From contig JABAKD010000027.1 of assembly GCA_012845835.1 (NCBI GenBank), forward strand, positions 7,991,364 to 8,055,363: DNA of 64,000 nucleotides. Reading direction: 5' to 3'. Below the pieces are notes generated by a model. The model saw only the letters and a list, made by a program, of their open reading frames with translations, was not told the origin of the DNA and did no database searches. This DNA is from Undaria pinnatifida. Its lineage: Eukaryota > Sar > Phaeophyceae > Laminariales > Alariaceae. The translations under genes were made by a program, and so were the position numbers. How positions within the stretch are numbered: the first letter of the stretch is position 1; every line of letters starts with the position of its first letter. Shown in pieces: positions 11,301-23,300 of this stretch.

Positions 11301-14300
11301 ACAAGACAACAACCGGCGTGCTGTTGTGCACGTCGCGATCCTTTGGAAATAGAAGAGACGACGACGACGACGCGACAAACGTGAGCGGTGCATGATAATT
11401 TACGTCACTAAAAGAAGGCCACCGAGAAGGGGGAACTGGAAAACAGTATGAATGGCAATACAGAAAAAAAAAGTAAGTGTATCAGGTTTTCCCTGCTGCG
11501 GTGCGCCAAGGGATTATTAGGAAAACCTTCCCGAATACCACTCTTAGACTAGCCCTCTTGCCTAACCAACAAATATGTCAAGAAGACGGTCAGTTAAGCG
11601 AAAACGTCCAGCGGTCAAGTGGGAAAAGCCTATCGTTCCACACTAATACCTAGTAGTTTGGCGTCGGTAGCGGGGTCAAAGCACCGTCCCCTGACATAGC
11701 TGCTAAACAACTAACACATACTATGAATAAGTTGGGTCATCAACGAAGAGCCGGAAACAAGAAAACAAAAAAAAACAGAATCCTCTCCGACGGGTGGATT
11801 ACTGAGCGTGGCTCAATATTTTTAGTTTTCTTATTTTTCTTATGATTTATGATCGTCTCGCTTGTTTTTGTTGTGTTGTCGTACCCAATACGCTAGCACT
11901 TCACATGTTGGGGTTTGTTTTTGGTTTTCTTTTGTCTCACAGTCTGCGACCACAGAATTTGTATCTCTCTAGGGCGAATAATCAGCACGGACACCCGGTG
12001 TACCGACGTCGTTGGGTAGAAATAACATAATATTAGTGCGAAGACAACAGACACATTGCAGGCCTTTCTTCATATGAAACACAGAAACGTTTTGCGTTCA
12101 CTGGTTGGTTGGAACAAAGTCCGTGGAAACTTAAGTCACCAAAACAATATATATGTACTGCAATTCTAAGGGGAGTCGCCGACCTATATCTAGCCGGCCG
12201 CCCCTGTGGCATATCAGGGTATCCTCGAGCCTGGTATACGTCAGTGTCGTGAGTTCGAATCCCCCGAGTGCATACTCATATAAATTCGCGGGGACTTTTT
12301 CCTTGTGCGTAAATAGACTTGCGGAAAGCGCGAGAGAGTGAGATAGCAACACTCGATGGAAAATCGACGAGCAGTGGGATTGCTGAACCCTAGGCGCGAT
12401 AAAAATTGAAGCCAAGAACCGGGGGGAAGAAGGGACGACACCTGTGACCACGGCTTGTCCAGAAGCTGGAAAGTATATGTGTGAAAAAAAAAAAAAAAAA
12501 TCCTCAATGAGGACATACACCCCGTAATACGCGCGATCGGAGTATCATATCACACACAGCTTGCAAAGATGGGTTTCGACGAAGTCTTCAATCTCACAGC
12601 TGGATTATATTTCATTTTTACAATACATACACCAGAAAGAAAATATGAACATAATATATGCCAGGTATATACATCTAATTTGCCATTTTGAAGAGGTTAT
12701 TCACCTCGATACAGCAGTGCAGAACGCCGTACAAGACACAGAGTGATGAGAAAGGCAGGTTGATAATTCACAATGGAAATAAGAAATCAAACAGGGCACT
12801 GAGAAAGGCAGGTTGATATTTTACAACAAGCAAAAAAAGAAATCAAACGGGATAGTGGGAGGGGCAGGTTGATATTTTGCAAGGAAAATAATAAATCCGG
12901 GAGCCGTCATACTGAAGTTAGTGAAAAACACGCCCTCTCACAAAAGAGAAACCCCGCCTGGGTGTGAGAGTACTTCTGTGTTCATTAGGTGTCCCGTGCT
13001 GTATGGCCCGGTCAACGAAAAAAACGAGCGCTGGAACGTGCAATAATAGCAATTATGGAACACTGATCTATGAATTGGGACGGGTCGTGTGTGTTGTCTC
13101 CACATTAAATCGGTTGTTTTTAACCAACGATATCAATAGGACACCCAGGAGTCGTGCCCATCCTGGTTCTTCTTCATCCTAGAGATACACAAATTATGTG
13201 GTTTACAGACGGTGAACCACGGAAACGAAACAAAAAAATCGTAAAGGAACAGAGGAAAGCAATCGAAAAAAAGTCAGGGTACCCGGGTACGCACAACGCA
13301 GCAAAAAACAGGCTAAATAAGAGACCAGAAGAAACAAAACGAAAAAAAAATAGAAAAACAAAAACGAAAGGACGCCCTGAATGTGGACGTAAACAGACAA
13401 GCAATGCAGAAAGACGTATGGAGACACGACGAAACAACATGAGCCCCCTCTTTCGAGAACATCCTCTCTCTCTCATGTGCCGCATAGGCTCTGGAAGAGT
13501 GTGGTGCATTGCCAACACGAAGAAGGAAAGAAGGGAGACGGAGATAGATAAAGAGGACGAAAGAACGAGCTAAATAAGGCCAAGCTACAAACAAACTATT
13601 CGCGTTCGTACCTCAGAGGGGAAGCCCGAGCGGCATGTTTTTCCAGCAACTTCTGCTGTCTAAACGAGGCAGGAATCTAGCCACACGGTCTGCCACCTCT
13701 TTCTTCCTATTCCCGCCGACAGCAGTGTCCGGTTTCAGTGCTGACGCTGTCGCCCCCCCCCCCAAGGAAACACGAAGACGAAAAGCAAAAACCAAGCCCA
13801 AAAAACGCAAAGAAAAGTAAAAAAACAAACACCTCTTCAATTCGATTTCGAATTAGGGGACACCTAATAGATATTAATAGCAGAGGTTCCATGTGTTAGT
13901 CACGTTGGTGCCTTGCTACAAGATCTGCCAGTAAGTTGGTGCTTTTTGTCGACCGTGGTATGATTAAAAAAAAAACACGGAAAAAAAAATGAACCCAGGG
14001 AGATTCGAACTCCCAATCTTCAGGACTGGAATCTGACGCGTTGCCATTGCGCCATGGGTCCCCACATGATGCACGGTACACGCTTCGTCGAGCGATCATC
14101 ATGAGCAGATTTCATCCAACGAGTGACTGAACCGACGACTTGAACCTTTCTCACATCGCACAGATCACCGATCGATTCCCGCTTGATGATCTAGATATTT
14201 CAGGTAGGATCTGTGAGGTATAGCTCATGATACCGGGTGGGAGCCGTACGATCTGCACGATCAATTTATGCGTAGCAAATGGGTTACAGGGTTGGATCTG

Positions 14301-17300
14301 TACTCTGCATACAGATCCTGCACAACATCGCATAACGGCAGATACATGATCTACTGCAGATAACCTATATGATCTATATGATATGTACGATCTGCATATC
14401 TATATTATCTATATGAAATGTACGATCATCTATATGACCTATATGATATGTGCCATCTACATGATCTAGATTATCTATATGATAGGTACGATCTACGTAA
14501 TCTACATGATCCATGTGATATGTACGATCTACATGATCTACCTACTGCAGATAACCTATATGATCTATATGATATGTACGATCTACATCATCTATATCAT
14601 CTATATGATATGTACGATATACATGATCTATATGACCTATATGATATGTGCGGCCTACATGATCTAGATTATCTATATGATAGGTACGATCTACATAGTC
14701 TACATGATCCATATGATATGTACGATCTACATAACCTACCTACTGCAGATAACCTATACGATCTATATGATATGTACGATCTACATCTATATTATCTATA
14801 TGATATGTACGATCTACATGATCTATATGACCTATATGATATGTGCGATCTACATGATCTAGATGACCCATATAGTATGATATGTACGGTCTACATAATC
14901 TACACGATCTCTATGATATGTACGATCTACATGACCTATATGGTCTACATGATCTAGATGGTCTACATGATCTAGGTGATCTATATTATATACATGATCT
15001 AGTAGATGATCAAGATCGTGATCTGTCCGAGCTGTGGAACGTTTGAACGATCACTGGAAAAATCTTGCACACATCCGACAGACCCGCGATACGGATAATC
15101 CAGATCCTATCCTACAGAGATCTGTCTTTAAGGCTACAGGATCTACTGTACATGATCCAGCTGATCTAGATGATCTAGTAGATGATATAGATCATGATCC
15201 GTACGAGGTGTGGAGATTTTGAACGACCCACAGGAATACTCTTGCACACATCCGACATACCACAATACAGATACTCCAGATCCTTTATAGATCTGCCGTG
15301 CATGACATGTTGTGCAGGACCTGTGACGTACAGATTCCGCCCAGGGAATATATGATAGATGACGCAGATCATACGGCTCCTACCCGGCAACATGATTTAT
15401 AGGCCATGCAGATCGTATACACCAGGGATCTGTCTGCCCTGAAATGCACAAGTCATCAACAGATCATCTATAGGGATCTGATATGTCCGACGTGCGCACC
15501 CTCGGAAGGGCTTATCCGGGGGGGGGGGGGGGGCGGTTGGGGGAGGGGACAATAAAACAATGAATTCAGGGGACTGGGAATCTGACGAGTTTTACCGTTA
15601 CGCCATGGCACGCATGCTACGAGTGGGTTTTATATTATATGCGTTCCATGGCGTAATGGTGAAAATCACGCGTATTCTCATGGCCTAGGTAGATATGCGG
15701 AATCAAAAAACGTTGCAACACGCACGAAGCGTTTACAACGGTTAACTTATTTGGGAAGACCCGTTATACAGAAACATACCTGGTACGACTTTAGCCCCTA
15801 AAATATATTCCTATCGTGTAAGAGCACACCTAATGGGCCCCCGCATGCTATTGTTGTGGCATCCCCCCTTGAGGCGGTATGACTCATAGCAGCTGTCCCC
15901 TTTTTACCTGGCAGGCGTTATCGCCTGCCTATACGTACACTTTGGCCCAAAAGTACTATATCATTAGTAGTCTTGGAGCAAAAACCGGGGACGGAAGAAG
16001 GCCTTCCCCGGGGTGGGAGAAAAGCCTGATAGCTGTACAGAAAAAGCAAGACGATCCCATTTGCACCGTCGGCTCCCGTGCAGCAGCTAGAGAGAGTAGG
16101 AAGCGGTCAGGGAAAACAGAGCCCACTTAACAACCATGGCTATCGCAGCTGTCGCTGCGACCCTACCTTGACGAGGGGCTTCTTTGTGGGATGTATCAAG
16201 CAGAGGATAAACCACCCGTCGAAATTGTTGCAGGTGACGGGAAGCGAGAGGTTCTTTCTCAATTCCCTCCTCGGAAGATGTTGCGGAGTTCCTCCAAAGC
16301 AGTCGTGGTAAGTAAGAGCCTAGACTGCCGGCACGGTCGCAGCCGTGGCAGAGTGCCGACAGGAGGCCGAATCCATGCACGGGTCACTGACATAGAGGTC
16401 AGGATTCTTGTCCCCGAGTGTTATAGAATGCGGGAATATTATATATGTGGCGTTAACGCCGGCTCAGATGACCACCAACCTCCAGATCCATTTGCGGGCG
16501 GCGGGCACGGAGGACATGAAGCGGTACACCGCGCGCTCTCCCGGTTGGGAGGGGCAGCGAGCCATAAGATGGACCGTACGGCCATGGGCATTTATATGGG
16601 GTATGTGAGGTGACAGTCCGCAACCGTCGCACACACACAGAGACATAGGGTCAACAGCATCCGCCACCGTGGCGGGAGTGAAGCGTTCTCGCCAAACGGC
16701 GTTCGAAGAGGCGGACGTCCTGCAGACTGTCCGCAAAGTTTGCACGTTTGCACACAGCGTGTGCACGGGACTATCGAAGCCGTATCTACTAGGGGTCAAG
16801 GTACTTTAGAAGTTTGGCTATCACAAGAACGACAAGAAACCCGAAGGAAGCATGCTAACAAGAGACAAATAAACTGCGCCCTGAGAGAAGAGAAAACGGG
16901 CAACAAGTATGGGTGTGATCTCACGCCGCAGCAGAGAGGCCTCATTGATCCCAAACTATATACGAGTTAAAGCGTCGGCGAAATGTTACAGCAGTAATCT
17001 TGGAGCGAAACCCGGGGACGGAAGAAGGCCGTCCCCGGGGTGGAAAAAAGCCTGATAGCTGTGCAGAAAAAGCAAGGCGATCCCACTTGCATCGTCGGCT
17101 CCCGTGCAGCAGCTAGAGAGAGTAGGAAGCGGTTAGGGAAAACAGACCATCCCGCCCATCCACCATTGTGCGCGAGACACGCCGACAACATCACTTTAAT
17201 TTTTTAGTGTTTATTTTACTGGGGTAACTACTCTTTGCGACGAGGTGCTGCGTTGATTACTATCGAATCAACGCGGGGGTAGTAGCCCTGGGTGAGAGTC

Positions 17301-20300
17301 TCCGGCTGATCGCAGCAGAGAGGCGTTATTGATCCTAAACTATATACGAGTTAAAGCGTCGGCGTCATGTTACAGCAGTATAGTAGCACGCCTAATGGGT
17401 CCCCGCATGCTATTGCTATGGTATCCCCTCTCCCCCCCGTTGCCGCGTTTATGATTTATAGCCAGCTGTCCCCTTTCTACCTGGCAGGCGTTATCGCCTG
17501 CCTGAAGGCGTTATCGCCTGCCTGAACGGTTCCGCCCGCCCTTCTGCCAGAAGGCATTGAGCGGACGGCAGGCAATCAATACAAGAGGTACACCACCCAA
17601 GCAACCCTCGCGTGAGTGACCAGTAGAGAGAGGGACCCTGCATGGCCGTAGTCGATTCCTATCGCATGATAGCAACCCTCATGGGCTCCCCGCAAGATAT
17701 GATGTGTAGCGGAATGACCATCGGCAGACCACACACGACGCTTTAAATACTAACTGAGCCGAGGAAGAATTGGGATCAGATGAACGAGCCTCCTGTAAGC
17801 GAGCCGGGAACGGATCATCCGGAGAAAAAAAAAAGGCCAAAAACTAAAAATATGAACCCAGGGAGATTCGAACTCCCAATCTTCAGGACTGGAATCTGAC
17901 GCGTTGCCATTGCGCCATGGGTCCACCCACGACATGCTTTCACCGTGCAGCTGTGATGCTATGTAAGCACTGCAAACCGAGTTAAATTGTGGCGAGAACT
18001 TTACGCTCGTTCTCGAGGACAAACCGTTTGGAATTATAATAGGCTGTTTTTGTTTTGTAAGGGCAAAAAAAGGTTAAGCTTCACGTGTACCACGGGTTTT
18101 CATGGGTCGGATGATGGCTCGCCGGTCGGATCGAATTAGGGTGGCCCGGATCGACCCGTTATATTGGAAAATCTCCTGACCCGACCAAACCCAACCCAAC
18201 CCGACCCGTAAGATTCGAACACCACCTGATCCACAACCCGATTCGACTCGACCCACGAGTTTTTGTAAAAAACCCATGACCCGACTCCTGGGCCGGGTCA
18301 TGACCCGTGAAAAGCCGTTTTTTTCACTCATCTGCCGGAGGATAAAAATAAAAATAACTGAAAATACAAAACTGGAAACGTGGGATGGGAAACAGGACAC
18401 CGAGCAGGCCAAATCCGACCGTCTCAGTGTTCCCCGTCTGGAGTACCCGAAAACAAAAGGGACCGAAACCACACACCCCTATTTCCGAGGCCTAGACAGG
18501 GGTTAGAAACCAAATAAGAGGTGAAAAAAACCCTGGTGTATGCATCAAAATAAGTTATTCGTTTCTTAATTCGTACAGAAATCAGCTACCTGGTAGAATT
18601 TAACCAATTCAAAAATTGCGTTGAAAAAACTTTTTGTTTCCTTAGTTCGTATCAGGTACAGAAATCCCACCATTCTTGAGGTTTATTTTTCGCTCTGAAA
18701 AATTATTTTCGTAGTAGTGTGGTGTCGTTTTCCAGTTTTTTTTCTTCGTTGCGTACCCTCCTTGTCCGCCGCTGCCGTTTCTTAGGGTCCACGGCGCGTA
18801 TACACCGAAGATACACCTCTTCGCGGTAACCCGGGCCGGGCCGGGCGAGCGAATGAAACAGGGCAGCCCTCAGAAATGTTTTTTTTTTGTTATTGGGAAC
18901 GAAAAACCACAAGAAAACAGACATTTGCACGGGAATCGTTTGGATGGGAGTCAGGAAATCAGCATTTCCCCAGGAATGATTTGGGTGGCAATGGGAAGTC
19001 AGTGTTTCCACGGGAACTGTGTGGGTGGGACCGCGGGAGCGATATGTGTACAGGAACGATTTTTGGAATTGGGAGCGGAAAATCACGGGGAGGAGACGTT
19101 TCCACGGGCATCGTTTGGGTGCGAGTGGGATATTAGGATTTCCACGGGAAATCTTTGGGCGGCAATGGGAATTCATTTTTTTCCACGGGAACTATTTCGG
19201 AATGACGGCGGGATTGATTTTTTTTTTTTTCGTACAGGAACCGGAATAAATCCCATATACCATGATATTCCGCATGGAATTCTCGCGAATGGTTTTCGGA
19301 ACTGGGAGCGGAAACCCACGGGGAACAGACGATTCCACGGGAATCGTTTGGATGGGAACGGGAAATCAGGACGGTTTTCCATGGCGATGCTTGGGCGGCA
19401 ATGGGAATTCAATGTTTCCACGGGAACTGTGTGGGCGGGACCGCGGGAGCGATATTTGTACAGGAACGGGAATAAATCCCATGTACCGCGATAAATCCGC
19501 GGGAATTTCACCGCGGTAAAAATCCCGAGGATTGCCCGGAAAAAAAAGCCTCCCGCACTTGGCAAACTCTCCGCCGCCGCGCAGATGAACGATGGATCCC
19601 TTGGCTTCTGGAGCCTTGCACACATCGGACGTGTCACGATCAAGAATCATCGGTCCCCCAATGAGGCGGCCTGGGTAAGGCGGTATCCCTATATAAGGCG
19701 GTCAAAATCGCGTAGTACCACTACAAATAGGGAATTACGCTCATAACCTGGAATGAATAAGGCGGGTTCCCTCTATAAGGCGGTCGTGTTGCTCTGCCAC
19801 ACCATCATGCTGTATTGGGAGACCTGCTGTAGACCCTATGCTTGCCGCTGTGATATGCTGTGCAATACGTAGCCTTGTCATACATATCCACCGCCTTCGA
19901 ACGGAATGCGTCACCACCACCAAGAAGAGCACACAAAATACGACATCCGGTACCCGGTAGGGTATACGAACATGACACCTGGTACGGTATACGAAATAGT
20001 ATACCTGGTGAAGCAGACTACACGCGCATACGCCGACAACGCTTTCGCACCCCTTTTCAAACACCCGCACCCAGGTTTAGGGCTATACAGTAGGGGGTCT
20101 CCCAACAAGGCGGTCTGAGCAAGGCGGTATCCCGATACAATGCGGTCAGAATCGCTTGGGGCAACTGGGGAACTGCACTCATCACCCGATATGAAAAAGG
20201 CGGGTTCCCTCTATAAGGCGGTTATATTGCTCTCGCACACCACCGCCTTACTGCGGGAAAAATTACTCGGAAATAGAGTAGGATGTTATATTTACAGTAC

Positions 20301-23300
20301 TAAGAGGATTAACGCCGGACAAATTATATGGTGCTAACGGGGTTAGCCTCGGTGCCTTACCTTGTGATGAGCAAACACCACCAGCTTGCGCGGGTCCCGC
20401 GCGCTCGAAGCGGCTGCGCTGCCCGCGGCCGCGATCTCCCCTCGCCTTCCAGCAACACTCGCACCACCACCAGACTTCCGATTCCCTTTACCTTTCCCCA
20501 TACTCAGAAATCCCTTAATCCCGTTCCGTGGTAGCGGCAGGATCTCACCATCTTTTCCATCATCGTCATCCCAGTCGCCCCGCCCCTTGCCACCGTTTAC
20601 GCCGTGTCGATCGTCGTCGGACTCAACCTCGTCCGTTTGTTCGACGCCACCACGTCCGCCGCCGGCACCGCCACCGCCGACACCACCACCACCGCTGCAG
20701 CCGGCGTCGCCGCCGCTGTCACTACCGCTGCCTCGAGTGACGCCGCTACCGCGCAGCGTTGTCTTCCTGCGGCTCTTCGCACCTTCCCCGGTTGCGGCAG
20801 AGGCGTCAGAAGTAGACCCCGCACTGCGCGATTTGGTCAGACGCCTGAAAGAACTGAGGGGCGATTTTCCACGGCGTCCGCTGCCGGAGGGTGGCGCAAC
20901 GCACACCACTTCAATGCTTTCTTCCGAAGAGTTACTCGGAGCGGCGGCGTCGAGTGACGGGGGGTCCAAGATTTTTCCGCTTCTTTTTTTCCCCGCCGCT
21001 GCCGCCCTGCCTGTTCGCCCTCGTCTACCACTGGAAAACGCCGGAGCGTTGCTTCGGCCGTTTCTACCGATACGTGCTTTCGGCGTGATACGGAATTCGT
21101 CTTCACTATCGTCATCATCCTCATCACTGTCATCACCATAATCATCGTCATCATCGTTATCATCATCATCATCGTCATCATCATCATCATCATCAAAACC
21201 AACATCATCATTATTATCATCATCGTCGTCCTCGCCGCAGCTGCTGCTATCGCTGATGCTGCCTCGTTCCATTCGGCCTCTTCCCGAGCCCCCGCGCTTC
21301 CTCAACGATTTCTCTCTTCTCTCTTCGTCATGGCGGTCGTCACCGCCACCCTCCACCCCAACTCTCACCGCACCCCCGAGCAGTCCCTTCCGTCTGCTTG
21401 CTCTGATCGCGTCACCACTAGCATCACCGATAGCGTGCTCCCTGCCCCTTTTCTTGCCCCGCCGACCTGTCGAGCCGCCACCGCCACCGCCACCGCCACT
21501 GTCGCTGTCGCTGTCGCTGCCGCCGCCGTCTACCCCACCGTTGGCGGCCCCCCTCTTGTTTTTGCCGGTAACCCCGCCCCCGCAAGAAAATTTTTCTTTT
21601 TCTTTGACTCCTTTCTCTTTGACCAGCCTTCGTCCGGCCGTCTTTTTTTTTCCACTCGAAGTGACGCCGCCGCTGGTCTTGCCCCTTCCGCCAGCACACG
21701 CACCTCCGGCACCGCCGGCACCGCCGCCGGCACTGCCGCCGCCGCCGCGAGCGCTACCGCTGTCATCGCTGTCCATCATCCACGCTTCATCGTCCTCCCC
21801 CCCCTCGCCCTTTCCAGCTCCCTTCGGAGACGGCCTTGGCCTTGTTCCTTCCCCGCCATCAAGTTGTTCCGGCCTCGCCTCGGTTCCCCCTTCACCATCC
21901 TCTAACTTAACCTTCGTGTCTGTCCTTGACCGAGTCTGTCTTCGTCGACGAGCCGTTGTACCCGCGTCCTCCCCGCTCGCCTCCACCGCCTCCGCGGCAG
22001 TCGAAACCTTCCCCTTAGTAGCCCCCTCGAGTTTCAGCTGACTTGTACCCCCATGCATGCTCTTTTCGCCAGGAACACTGTCAACGTCGCCCGCATGCCC
22101 CCTTCCCGATCCCCGCGCAGGCCCTGGAGCTCCCCCTTCGCGGTCCTCAACTCCCTCTGGCGGATCAGCCCCCCCTCGCCGCGGCCGCTGCCGCCGCCGT
22201 TGCTGCTGCTGCTCCCCCCGTTCTCCGCCAGCAACCAGGTCCGACATTTTAGGCCTCGATTCTTGACACATCTCACACTTTCGCCGCGACGACGCGTTGT
22301 CGTACGTGCAGCGCTTGCACGTCCACCCACTGCTTGCCCCCGCACCGGCACAGCCACCGCTGCTGCTGCTACTGCCAGAACTCAGTAGCCCTGCTATACC
22401 GTCCCCTGCTGAAGACTTTGCTGTCGACGACGCCACCGCCGCCACCGCCTCTGCCGCTACGGCCGCAGGGGGCGCCGAAGCCAGCTTTATGGCGCTGTGG
22501 TCGCTCAAGGATGTGTCGCACAGGGGGGAGCTCGGGGCTTCAATGTCGCGTTTTTCTTCCTCGGGGTTGCCAGCTTTCAAGAGAGCCTGAAGGTGCGCCA
22601 GGACTCCCTTAATCTGTTGCCGCCAGGAAAGGGCGGGGGTGGGGGTGGGGGGGGGGAGGTAACACGGAATAAATGGGCGTTGAAAACAAAGCCGCTGTTT
22701 CGAAATTGGGATGGATCAGATCCCATTTTCATGATCTGTTAAAAGACGCCTGCTACGATAGAGTTAGCGCTTTTTTTTGCAAAAAAAAATGAAATTTCGA
22801 TATTTTTTTACCCAATTTCGCTGGCGTGCTATTTTTTTCAGGCAATTTCTTCGTTTTTTTTTTTTCCAAATTGGGACCAGTCAGATCTCAACTTGAAAAT
22901 GTACTAAAAACGCCTGCTACAATAGAGATTGTAGCACTTTTTCGCGTTTTTTTCATGAATCTCGAGACTTTTTAACCCCCAACATCGCTGGAATGTCATT
23001 TTTTTTCAGGCATTTTCTTCATTTTTTTTTCTTGTCCAAAAATTGGGACCGACTGATCAGATCCCAATTTCATGAAGACCTATTGATGACGCCTGCTACG
23101 ACCAAGGTCGTAGCACTTTTTTCGCAACTGTGTTTTTTTTTCTGAATCTCGGGATTTCTTAACCCCAACATCTCTGGAAAGCCTTTTTTTTTTCAAGGCA
23201 TTTTTTTCGGTTTTATACCTATAGGACATGAGATCATGCGGGTGATCCTTTCATTTTTCTCCAAATCAATTTTAGGGTGGGGTCTATCTACAGAAGCTCC

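Noticed and set aside
14418-14957. 179-residue Tyr-Asp-Leu frame
   Set aside because: It arises from the GATC-rich tandem array; comparable frames exist in other registers.
20386-22388. Plus-strand Pro/Ser/Ala-rich frames of up to 261 residues
   Set aside because: They are antisense to exon H12; the minus strand has the zinc finger, helicase ends and proper splice sites.
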